From assembly GCA_934667465.1 (NCBI GenBank), contig CAKUMG010000146.1, forward strand, positions 1 to 9,538: a stretch of 9,538 nt of DNA. The letters run 5' to 3'. This DNA comes from an uncultured Actinoplanes sp. GTDB taxonomy: Bacteria; Actinomycetota; Actinomycetes; Mycobacteriales; Micromonosporaceae. The translations under genes were made by a program, and so were the position numbers. Below, piece after piece: positions 1-9,538 of the stretch; within the stretch, counting starts at the first letter, position 1, and every line of letters starts with the position of its first letter. The notes under the pieces were generated by a model, which saw nothing but the letters and a program-made list of their open reading frames with translations, was not told the DNA's origin and searched no databases.

Positions 1-1
1 G

Positions 2-298
2 GCCGTGGTCGAGGGCGTGATGGGGCTCTACGACGGGCGGGTCGGGATCTCTCCCGACGACGGGTCCACCGCGCACGTCGCGCGCGTGCTCGACGCGCCG
101 GTGATCCTCGTCGTCGACGCGCGCGGGCAGCACCGGTCGGTCGCGGCGCTGCTGCACGGGTTCCGCGCCTTCGACCCGCGGGTGGCGCCGGCCGTCGCCG
201 CGGCGGTGGCCCGGGCGGCGGAACGGGACGGGGTGGCCCGGCTGCGGCCCGTCTCGCCCGCGCCGGCCGGCCTCGTGGCTCCCGTTCCCCACGCGTAG
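2..298 (+). pseudogene. Cobyrinate a,c-diamide synthase (CobB/CbiA-like) remnant, 5' end outside the window
   Basis: The frame is open from the window edge, so the 5' end is missing. The first 55 or so visible residues match the P-loop amidoligase half of CobB/CbiA, which amidates the a and c side chains of cobyrinate in cobalamin synthesis: [11 protein letters not shown], then [20 protein letters not shown] and [14 protein letters not shown]. In intact enzymes this is followed by a segment beginning like AGVILN and then a glutamine amidotransferase domain with a catalytic Cys, well over 200 residues in all. Here the frame passes from FDPRV into an Ala/Arg-rich tail ([13 protein letters not shown]) and stops about 40 residues later. 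No amidotransferase motif is visible. I infer an internal deletion that joined the middle of the gene to its extreme C-terminus, giving a probably inactive product. A diverged short paralogue is the alternative. The GTG at position 5 is internal, not a real start. Confidence 0.6.
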
Positions 299-325
299 CG
301 GGTGGCATGTGCCCGGGACGGTGAC

Positions 326-331
326 TAGCGT
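326..331 (+). promoter_or_regulatory. -10 hexamer (TAGCGT) of a leaderless promoter
   Basis: TAGCGT fits the actinobacterial TANNNT -10 pattern and is followed by exactly 7 nt before the ATG at 339, so transcription would start at or next to the A of the start codon. There is no Shine-Dalgarno-like sequence before that ATG. No convincing -35 box is visible. The call rests on pattern and spacing only. Confidence 0.55.
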
Positions 332-338
332 TCCGGGC

Positions 339-1289
339 ATGCGCGCCGCCTATGCCAGTGCCATCGAGCCGGACGAGCCCCTCTCCGCCCTCACCGTCGG
401 CGACCGGCCCGAGCCGTCGCCCGCCGACGGGTGGGTGACGGTGGAGGTGCGGGCCAGCTCGCTCAACCACCACGATCTGTGGTCGCTGCGCGGGGTGGGC
501 CTCCCGGCCGAGCGGCTGCCGATGATCCTCGGCTGCGACGCGGCGGGCGTCGATCCGGACGGCAACGAGGTCGTCCTGCACGCGCTGATCGACGACCCGG
601 CGGACCCGCGCGGCTATTCGCTGCTGTCCGAGCGGCATCCCGGCACGCTCGCCGACCGGGTCGCCGTGCCCGCCGCCAACCTGGTGCCCAAGCCGGCAGG
701 CATGTCGTTCCTCGAGGCCTCCTGCTTCCCGACGGCGTGGCTCACGGCCTGGCACATGCTGACGACGCGCGGCCGCGTCGCCGAGTCCGACGCCGTCCTC
801 GTCCAGGGCGCGGGCGGGGGCGTCGCCACCGCCGCCGTCGCGCTCGGGGTGGCCCTGGGCAAGCGGGTCTACGCCACCAGCCGCGACGCCGGCAAGCGCG
901 AGCGCATCGCCGCCCTGGGCGCGACGGCGGTCGAGCCCGGCGCCCGGCTGCCCGAGCGGGTGGGCGTGGTCGTCGAGTCGGTCGGCGCCCCGACGTTCGA
1001 GCACTCGCTGAAGTGCTCCGCGCCGGGCGCCCGCATTGTGGTCTGCGGCGCCACCGGCGGCCCGTTCCCCAAGGTGGACCTGCGCCGCGTCTTCGCGATG
1101 CGGCTCGAGATCCTGGGCAGCAGCATGGGCACGGCGGCCGAGCTGGCGGCGCTGCTCGACCTCTGCGTCGAGCGGGGCATCCACCCGGTGATCGACTCGA
1201 CGTTCGGGTTCTCGGCGGTGGGGGAGGCGTTCGCGCGACTCGCCTCCGGGGAGATCTTCGGCAAGGTGGCGATCGACCACCTGCACTGA
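339..1289 (+). CDS. MDR-superfamily NAD(P)-dependent oxidoreductase (quinone oxidoreductase / alcohol dehydrogenase-like)
   Basis: A 316-residue medium-chain dehydrogenase/reductase, probably cytosolic. The N-terminal GroES-like domain (about residues 1-125) contains SLNHHDLWSLRGVGLP and MILGCDAAG, typical of the family. The Rossmann cofactor domain (about 150-280) has the glycine-rich loop VLVQGAGGGVATAAVALG (153-170), followed by a likely cofactor-specifying strand VYATSRD. The C-terminus ends FGKVAIDHLH, a usual MDR ending. I see no cluster of four structural-zinc cysteines, so it is probably a zinc-free, quinone-reductase-like member even though relatives are often labelled zinc-binding dehydrogenases. 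The substrate is unknown. I chose ATG 339 over the in-frame GTG at 309 because homology-like sequence begins at MRAAYASAIEPDE and a leaderless -10 sits 7 nt upstream. It lies 40 nt after the cobB remnant with its own promoter, so it is likely an independent unit. Confidence 0.9.
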   Translation: MRAAYASAIEPDEPLSALTVGDRPEPSPADGWVTVEVRASSLNHHDLWSLRGVGLPAERLPMILGCDAAGVDPDGNEVVLHALIDDPADPRGYSLLSERHPGTLADRVAVPAANLVPKPAGMSFLEASCFPTAWLTAWHMLTTRGRVAESDAVLVQGAGGGVATAAVALGVALGKRVYATSRDAGKRERIAALGATAVEPGARLPERVGVVVESVGAPTFEHSLKCSAPGARIVVCGATGGPFPKVDLRRVFAMRLEILGSSMGTAAELAALLDLCVERGIHPVIDSTFGFSAVGEAFARLASGEIFGKVAIDHLH

Positions 1290-1408
1290 CCCCCGATGGG
1301 GTGAATGCGGTCCCGTGGACACTCCCACCGTCGGGGACTTGACCGTCGCCGTGGCGTATCGCCTGGTAAGGGGGCAGGAGGTGGTGTCGCCGGTGTGCGG
1401 GCCTTCGC

Positions 1409-1414
1409 TATGGT
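1409..1414 (+). promoter_or_regulatory. -10 hexamer (TATGGT) of a leaderless promoter
   Basis: TATGGT matches TANNNT and lies exactly 7 nt before ATG 1422, the same geometry as at 326-331. There is no Shine-Dalgarno sequence before the ATG. No clear -35 hexamer can be assigned. It supports ATG 1422 as the start of the small membrane protein over the in-frame ATG at 1305. Confidence 0.55.
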
Positions 1415-1421
1415 CGAGCGC

Positions 1422-1589
1422 ATGTCTGACAACAGCGTCGATCCGAGCGGCAACACCGAGGCCTTCCGCGCCTTCACGCAGAACGGCCCCACGGAGCCCG
1501 CTCCCGCCTCGAAGACACCGCTGATCATCGGCATCATCGCGGTGGTGGTCGTTCTCGTCGCCGTGCTGGCCTGGCTCGCCCTGGGCTGA
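1422..1589 (+). CDS. Small single-span membrane protein (55 aa), function unknown
   Basis: The protein has a polar N-terminal half of about 32 residues rich in Ser, Asn, Thr and Pro (MSDNSVDPSGNTEAFRAFTQ, then NGPTEPAPASK). This is followed by one strongly hydrophobic segment, residues about 34-54, beginning PLIIGIIAVVVVLVAVLAWL and ending LALG at the C-terminus. There is no cleavable signal peptide; the hydrophobic stretch at the very C-terminus makes it look like a tail-anchored protein with its N-terminus in the cytoplasm. I recognise no family. The start is ATG 1422 because of the leaderless -10 just before it; the frame can be extended to ATG 1305, but that extension is Arg/Gly-rich and reads like non-coding high-GC sequence. 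It converges with ackA across a hairpin-containing gap. The function is not known. Confidence 0.7.
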   Translation: MSDNSVDPSGNTEAFRAFTQNGPTEPAPASKTPLIIGIIAVVVVLVAVLAWLALG

Positions 1590-1596
1590 CGGCAGC

Positions 1597-1625
1597 GCCG
1601 GCCGTGCCCACGCGGTGCGGCCGGC
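1597..1625 (+). terminator. Hairpin 8 nt after the small membrane protein gene, probable terminator
   Basis: GCCGGCCG (1597-1604) pairs perfectly with CGGCCGGC (1618-1625). On the plus-strand RNA the stem can extend through two G-U pairs and two G-C pairs, leaving a loop of about 5 nt. There is no U-tract, which is common for actinobacterial terminators. The G-U pairs become A-C mismatches on the other strand, so it should work better for the plus-strand gene. Confidence 0.5.
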
Positions 1626-1640
1626 ACCGGAACCGACAAC

Positions 1641-1672
1641 GCGGGCTGTCACCCCTGAGGGTGGCAGCCCGC
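1641..1672. terminator. 14-bp hairpin between convergent genes, probable bidirectional terminator
   Basis: The arms 1641-1654 and 1659-1672 (starting GCGGGCTG and ending CAGCCCGC) form a 14-bp stem with one G-U pair on the plus strand and a CTGA loop. It sits between the small membrane protein gene on the plus strand and ackA on the minus strand, where a shared terminator is expected. No T-tract follows on either side. Confidence 0.65.
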
Positions 1673-1681
1673 GACCATTCC

Positions 1682-1714
1682 GTCCTCAGCCGGCGGTCAG
1701 GGCTCGCTCGGTCC

Positions 1715-1739
<25 letters not shown>
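1682..1739. repeat. 29-bp tandem duplication spanning the ackA stop codon
   Basis: Two adjacent copies, 1682-1710 and 1711-1739, each begin GTCCTCAGCCGGCGGTCAGG. They agree at 27 of 29 positions, differing only at 1704/1733 and 1705/1734. The right-hand copy encodes the last residues of AckA (EQALTAG, then TGA at 1717-1715). The left-hand copy lies beyond the stop and contains a second TGA (1688-1686) in another frame, since 29 is not a multiple of three. It reads as a recent tandem duplication of the gene's 3' end. Confidence 0.85.
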
Positions 1740-2820
<1,081 letters not shown>

Positions 2821-2824
<4 letters not shown>

Positions 2825-4887
2825 GCGTGTGCCTGGATCGCGGTGATGGCCACGGTGTTGACGATGTCCTTCACTGTCGCGCCTCGGGAGAGGTCGTTGA
2901 CCGGGCGGCGCAGGCCCTGCATGACGGGTCCGACCGCGACCGCGTTGGCCGAGCGCTGCACGGCCTTGTAGGTGTTGTTGCCCGTGTTGAGGTCGGGGAA
3001 GATCAGCACGGTTGCCTTGCCCGCCACCGTGCTCTCCGGCAGCTTGGTCGCCGCCACGGCCGGGTCCACCGCCGCGTCGTACTGGATCGGGCCCTCGACC
3101 GGGAGCTCCGGGTGCCGCTCGCGGACCAGGGCGGTGGCCGCCGCGACCTTCTCCACGTCGGCGCCCGCGCCGGAGCTGCCGGTGGAGTAGGACAGCATGG
3201 CCACGCGCGGCTCGATGCCGAAGGCGGCGGCCGTCCGCGCGGAGGAGATCGCGATGTCCGCGAGCTGGGCGGCGTCGGGGTCGGGGTTGACCGCGCAGTC
3301 GCCGTAGACCAGCACGCGGTCGGCCAGCAGCATGAAGAACACGCTGGAGGCGACCGAGACCTCCGGGACGGTCTTGATGATCTCGAAGGCGGGCCGGATG
3401 GTGGCGGCGGTCGTGTGCGTCGCCCCGGAGACCATGCCGTCGGCGTGCCCGGCGGCGACCATCATCGTGCCGAAGTAGTTGACGTCGCGAACCACGTCGT
3501 ACGCCAGGTCGAGCGTCACGCCCTTGTGCCGGCGCAGCTTCGCGTACTCCTCGGCGAAGCCGTCCCGCCACTCGCTGGTGGCCGGGTCGACCAGCCGCGC
3601 GCCGCCGATCTCCAGGCCCAGCTCGCGGGCCCGGCGCGAGATCTCCTCCGGGTCGCCGAGCAGGGTCAGCTCGGCGACGCCGCGGCGCAGCAGCGTCTCG
3701 GTGGCCCGCAGGATCCGCTCCTCGGAGCCCTCGGGCAGCACGAGGTGGCGGCGGTCGGCGCGGGCCCGGTCGATCAGGTCGTTCTCGAACATCAGCGGGG
3801 TCACCCGGGCGGACCGGGTCACGTCGAGCAGCCGGGACAGCTCGGCGGTGTCCACGTGCTCGTCGAACGCCCCCAGCGCGGCCTGCACCTTGCGGGGCGT
3901 CGCCGGGCTCAGCTTCGCCTCGATGCGGCCGGCGGCGTTGATCGTGTCGTAGCTGTCCGTCTTGACGACCAACATGGCCAGCCCGGTGTTGAGCCGCTCG
4001 ATGACGCGGACGGCCCGGGGGTCGGGGGCCTCGCCGAGCGTCAGCACCAGCCCGGCCAGCGTGACGTTGCCCGCGGCGTGGGCGGCGCTCGCGGCGACCA
4101 GCAGATCGGCCCGGTCGCCGGGCGTGATGAGCAGGGCGCCGTCGGTCAGGTGGTCGAGCAGGGCCGGCACGTGCGCTGCGCCGACCACATAGTCCAGGAC
4201 GTCGCGGTCGAGCGCGGCCTCACCGCCGGTCACCACCGTCGCGTCGAGCGCCGCGGCGACCTCGGCCACGGTCGGCGCGGCGACGGCGGCCACCTCGGGG
4301 ATCGTCCACACCGGCACGGGCAGCCCGTCGGGGGCGGCGACCCCCTCGGGCACCCGGTTGGCGACGACGGCCAGCACGGTGGCGCCGAGGTCGGTGAGCG
4401 AGTGGTACGCCGCGCGCACCGCCCCGCTGACGTCGCCGCGCCGCCCCTGACCGCTGACGACCGGGAGCACGACGCTGCCGAACTCGTTGGCGAGCCGGGC
4501 GTTGAACGCCAGCTCGCGGGGCAGCTCGTCGCTCCCGTCGCCCTTGCCGTCGGCGAAGTCGCTCCCGATGACGACGACGGACGTGCAGTCGCGCTCCACC
4601 TCGCGGTAGCGCTCGACGATCCGCGAGATCAGCTCCTCGCGCTTGCCGTCGGCGACCAGGGCGGCGGCCTCCGCGGCGGTCACGCCGTAGGAGGCGTCGT
4701 AGTCCGCGCTGCCCGGATAACGCTCGGTCATCAGCGTGAGCAGCGGATCCCTGCCGGAGGCCGGCACCAGCGGCCGGAACACGCCGACGCGGGCCACCTG
4801 CCGGGAGAGGAGCTCCGCCACCCCGAGGGCGACCGTTCCCTTGCCGACGCCGGGCCCGAGCCCGGCGACGTAGACGCTGCTTGCCAC
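2821..4887 (-). CDS. pta: Phosphate acetyltransferase, long three-domain type
   Basis: Interconverts acetyl-CoA plus phosphate with acetyl-phosphate plus CoA. The 688-residue product is the long form. Its N-terminal dethiobiotin-synthetase-like P-loop domain (about 1-190) has YVAGLGPGVGKGT (6-18). A DRTGG-type regulatory domain spans about 200-315, with LLITPGDRADLLVA. The catalytic PTA_PTB domain (about 366-685) contains HLVLPEGSEERIL, NYFGTMMVAAGHADGMVSGA, ALVRERHP and IFPDLNTGNNTYKAVQR. In the P-loop the lysine is followed by Gly-Thr, where dethiobiotin synthetase has Thr directly, so ATP binding is uncertain. I chose GTG 4887: a TAGGTT -10 hexamer lies 7 nt upstream, and the alternative TTG at 4896 would fall inside that hexamer. 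It overlaps ackA by 4 nt, and its upstream region holds two DnaA-box-like sites. Confidence 0.96.
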
Positions 4888-4894
4888 GTGCCCC

Positions 4895-4900
4895 AACCTA
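4895..4900 (-). promoter_or_regulatory. -10 hexamer (TAGGTT) of the pta-ackA promoter, leaderless
   Basis: On the minus strand TAGGTT matches TANNNT and is followed by 7 nt (GGGGCAC) before GTG 4887. With this spacing the transcript would begin at the start codon. It decides the pta start, because the upstream TTG at 4896 would overlap the hexamer. No good -35 match is seen. Confidence 0.55.
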
Positions 4901-4938
4901 CCGGCAGCGTGCTGATCCCGCCCGGGGTCGGGCGACCC

Positions 4939-4969
4939 TGTGGACGAGGGGCGAAGGGCCTGTGGACAA
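4939..4969 (-). promoter_or_regulatory. Pair of DnaA-box-like sites upstream of pta
   Basis: Read on the minus strand, 4969-4961 is TTGTCCACA and 4947-4939 is TCGTCCACA. The first is identical to the preferred Streptomyces DnaA box TTGTCCACA; the second differs at one base and fits the degenerate form. Their starts are 22 bp apart, about two helical turns, in the same orientation. They lie about 40-70 bp upstream of the pta -10 hexamer. Whether DnaA binds here is inference. Confidence 0.45.
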
Positions 4970-5051
4970 CGCGGCCGGTGCTGCGGCGCGCCGGGCTACG
5001 ATCCCGGGTGGGGGCGGCCGGAGGCCGGGGCGCAGGCGGCCCGAGGCGGTT

Positions 5052-5744
5052 TTATCCGAGCAATCCGCGCAAATAGGCGTCGGGGCGGCCCAGAAAGCGC
5101 CGCCAGTGCTCCACGATTTCGAGCTCGTCCCACGCCGCCCGGCGGATGCCGTGCGCGCCGAGCTCCAGGATCGTCGCGCCCGGCAGCGCGGTCAGGATCG
5201 GCGAGTGGGTGGCGATGATCACCTGGGCGTCGTCCGCCCGCAGGGCGTCGAGCCGGGCGAGCAGGCCCAGCGTCGAGGTGAAGGAGAGCGGCGCCTCCGG
5301 CTCGTCCATCAGATAGAAGCCGTAGCCGTGGAACTTGCGGTCGAGCAGCTCCAGGAAGCCCTCGCCATGGCTGCGTTCGTGCAGGTCGTGGTCCAGGGAG
5401 CCGGGCAGGTTCTCCAGGTAGGTGTAGAGCCCGTGCGTGGTCTCCGCGCGCAGGAAGTATGCGTTGGCGGTGCGCCCCGGCGTCCGGACGACCTTGAGGA
5501 GGCCACCGAGGGGCGATTCCGTCGTACGGCTGCTGTGGCGCGCACTGCGGGAGCCGCCCTCGGCGTTGAGCCCGTGCGCCCCGGCCAGCGCCTCGATCAC
5601 GGTGGACTTGCCGGAGCCGTTCTCGCCGACCAGGAAGGTGACCCCGGCGGGCAGGTTGAGGCCGTGTTCGAGCAGCGCCGCGACCGCCGGGATCGTCGCC
5701 CACCAGGCGGTGCGGTCGTAGTCGGCCCCGGGGTCGCGCTCCAC
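5052..5744 (-). CDS. Small ABC-type ATPase of the COG3910 predicted-ATPase group
   Basis: A 230-residue stand-alone ATPase, no transmembrane segment, probably cytosolic. Motifs in order are Walker A GENGSGKST (40-48), a Q-loop region that is not obvious, a degenerate ABC signature HERSHGEGFLELL (122-134) where transporters have LSGGQ, Walker B plus catalytic Glu GFYLMDEPEAPLS (142-154), and the H-loop IIATHSPIL (176-184). This arrangement and the small size match COG3910 predicted ATPases, which resemble RecF/SMC heads without a coiled coil; no substrate or process is firmly known to me. The GTG at 5744 is the first usable start after the neighbouring stop, 34 nt from the DUF6104 gene. It has no visible Shine-Dalgarno sequence and the upstream frame holds only a CTG, so the start is less sure than the rest. 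It is likely co-transcribed with DUF6104. Confidence 0.88.
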   Translation of the reverse strand: MERDPGADYDRTAWWATIPAVAALLEHGLNLPAGVTFLVGENGSGKSTVIEALAGAHGLNAEGGSRSARHSSRTTESPLGGLLKVVRTPGRTANAYFLRAETTHGLYTYLENLPGSLDHDLHERSHGEGFLELLDRKFHGYGFYLMDEPEAPLSFTSTLGLLARLDALRADDAQVIIATHSPILTALPGATILELGAHGIRRAAWDELEIVEHWRRFLGRPDAYLRGLLG

Positions 5745-5778
5745 GCGGCGGATGGGGCGGGCGGGCAGAACGATGCGC

Positions 5779-5958
5779 CTACTCCTCGTCGTCCTCGTCG
5801 TCGCGGGCCAGCCAGGTCGCGAAGCGCTCGATGGGCGTCTCGAACTCCGGGTTCTGGTCCACGAATGTGCGCAGCTGCTCCGCCACCCACTCCAGGGTCA
5901 CGGACTCCTCGCCGCGCCGCTGGACCAGCTCTTCGATACCACGATCGGTGAAGTACAT
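5779..5958 (-). CDS. DUF6104-type small conserved actinobacterial protein (59 aa)
   Basis: The protein begins MYFTDRGIEELVQRRGEE and continues VTLEWVAEQLRTFVDQNPEF with ETPIERFATWLARD before an acidic tail DDEDDEE. This matches a small conserved family I know from Streptomyces and relatives (DUF6104), for which I know no function. It is soluble, probably helical, and strongly acidic at the C-terminus. In actinobacteria I recall it being found near the 2-oxoglutarate decarboxylase gene, which fits the kgd gene upstream here. I chose ATG 5958: the conserved family N-terminus begins exactly there and a strong -10 hexamer lies 6 nt upstream. The frame is open up to 6159, but that extension translates the palindromic element and is not protein-like. 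The stop is 34 nt before the ATPase start. Confidence 0.88.
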   Translation of the reverse strand: MYFTDRGIEELVQRRGEESVTLEWVAEQLRTFVDQNPEFETPIERFATWLARDDEDDEE

Positions 5959-5964
5959 GACCGG

Positions 5965-5970
5965 ATAATA
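5965..5970 (-). promoter_or_regulatory. -10 hexamer (TATTAT) of a leaderless promoter for DUF6104, abutting the palindromic element
   Basis: TATTAT on the minus strand is one base from the TATAAT consensus and lies 6 nt (CCGGTC) before ATG 5958, so transcription would start at the start codon. It is a conspicuous AT-rich island in very GC-rich DNA. The first base of the hexamer (5970) is the last base of the neighbouring inverted repeat, so any -35 region falls inside that element. Confidence 0.65.
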
Positions 5971-6133
5971 GGGCGTGTCCCGTGGATCATGACGGCCGCC
6001 ACCGGGCCCAGATTCCGCCTCGCGGCGCGGTGCGGACGGCCCGATACAACCCCGGTATCGGGCCGTCCGCCCCACCTGCGAGACTAAATCTGGACCTCGC
6101 TGGCGACTCGCCCTGATCCACGGGACACGCCCT
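5970..6133. mobile_element. 164-bp palindromic MITE-like element with perfect 20-bp terminal inverted repeats
   Basis: The left end (5970-5989, AGGGCGTGTCCCGTGGATCA) is the exact reverse complement of the right end (6114-6133). A perfect 16-bp hairpin is at the centre. The halves between them also pair imperfectly, for example CCAGATT (6008-6014) with AATCTGG (6087-6093) and CGCCA-like blocks near 5998 and 6102. The whole element can thus fold as one long cruciform or RNA hairpin. It has no credible coding sequence. Size, termini and intergenic position suit a MITE or a bacterial palindromic repeat. I see no target-site duplication (flanks TAAT and GCGG) and no transposase to match, so mobility is inference. 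Confidence 0.7.
6032..6070. repeat. Perfect 16-bp inverted repeat with 7-nt loop at the centre of the palindromic element
   Basis: GCGGACGGCCCGATAC (6032-6047) is the exact reverse complement of GTATCGGGCCGTCCGC (6055-6070), with loop AACCCCG. It lies near the midpoint of the 164-bp element and is its most stable part. In RNA from either strand it would be a strong hairpin that could add to termination or block RNA decay. Confidence 0.85.
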
Positions 6134-6135
6134 GC

Positions 6136-6170
6136 GGCGCCGCCCCGCGGTCGGACCACGGGGCGGCGCC
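6136..6170 (-). terminator. Strong GC hairpin 17 nt after kgd, probable kgd terminator
   Basis: GGCGCCGCCCCG (6136-6147) pairs perfectly with CGGGGCGGCGCC (6159-6170). After one mismatch, GGT (6149-6151) pairs with ACC (6155-6157). It begins 16 nt beyond the kgd stop codon and ends 2 bp from the palindromic element. There is no U-tract, as is usual in high-GC actinobacteria. Confidence 0.65.
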
Positions 6171-6186
6171 TCTCAGCGACGAGCTG

Positions 6187-9538
<3,352 letters not shown>

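Noticed and set aside
1339..1372. TTGACC with a later TA-containing hexamer as a sigma-70 promoter for the small membrane protein
   Set aside because: No -10-like hexamer lies at 16-18 bp from TTGACC; the candidates are at 12 or 22 bp. The TATGGT at 1409 is better placed.
1290..1421. Regulatory RNA in the gap after the MDR gene
   Set aside because: Only a 4-bp CCCC/GGGG hairpin near 1291-1301 is visible; no riboswitch or conserved structure is recognisable.
4885..4896. TTG 4896 as the pta start
   Set aside because: It would overlap the TAGGTT hexamer, while GTG 4887 has the leaderless spacing and begins directly at the conserved N-terminal strand.
4901..5051. Extra gene or origin in the gap between pta and the ATPase gene
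   Set aside because: Apart from the two DnaA-box-like sites and a weak 5-bp hairpin near 4991-5007, I see no coding signal, AT-rich unwinding region or box cluster.
5959..6159. N-terminal extension of DUF6104 to 6159
   Set aside because: The added 67 residues translate the palindromic element and are low-complexity; the conserved family N-terminus begins at ATG 5958 with a strong -10 just upstream.

Overview
The window is very GC-rich DNA with actinobacterial gene content: a Kgd-type 2-oxoglutarate decarboxylase carrying an E2-like domain, a pta-ackA pair with an actinobacterial-style long Pta, a DUF6104-type small protein, and TANNNT hexamers placed 6-7 nt before start codons. The protein sequences remind me of Micromonosporaceae (Actinoplanes/Micromonospora relatives). 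That family-level placement is an impression, not something I could test.

Layout. Three genes run on the plus strand in the left sixth. They are the 3' part of a cobyrinate a,c-diamide synthase-like gene (2-298) that seems to have lost its middle and C-terminal amidotransferase region, an MDR-family oxidoreductase (339-1289), and a 55-residue single-span membrane protein (1422-1589). A convergent junction with two hairpins (1597-1672) separates them from a minus-strand block that fills the rest. Read in the direction of transcription, that block is kgd (9538 to 6187, 5' end outside the window), DUF6104 (5958-5779), a COG3910-like ATPase (5744-5052), pta (4887-2821) and ackA (2824-1715). pta and ackA overlap by ATGA and form an acetyl-CoA / acetyl-phosphate / acetate module. 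Kgd is a central TCA-cycle enzyme, and its mycobacterial homologue is known to be activated by acetyl-CoA, so the neighbourhood is metabolically coherent.

Non-coding structure is the most interesting part. (1) Between kgd and DUF6104 lies a 164-bp, almost fully palindromic element (5970-6133) with perfect 20-bp terminal inverted repeats and a perfect 16-bp hairpin at its centre. It looks like a MITE, and it abuts the -10 hexamer of the DUF6104 gene. (2) The pta upstream region carries two DnaA-box-like sites 22 bp apart in the same orientation, one matching the Streptomyces consensus TTGTCCACA exactly. (3) Four genes have TANNNT hexamers 6-7 nt before the start codon, the layout of leaderless transcription, and this fixes several starts. 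(4) The ackA stop codon lies inside a 29-bp tandem duplication.

I found no tRNA, rRNA, CRISPR array, transposase or obvious phage gene. The genes themselves are mostly housekeeping; I do not see an unknown multi-gene system here.
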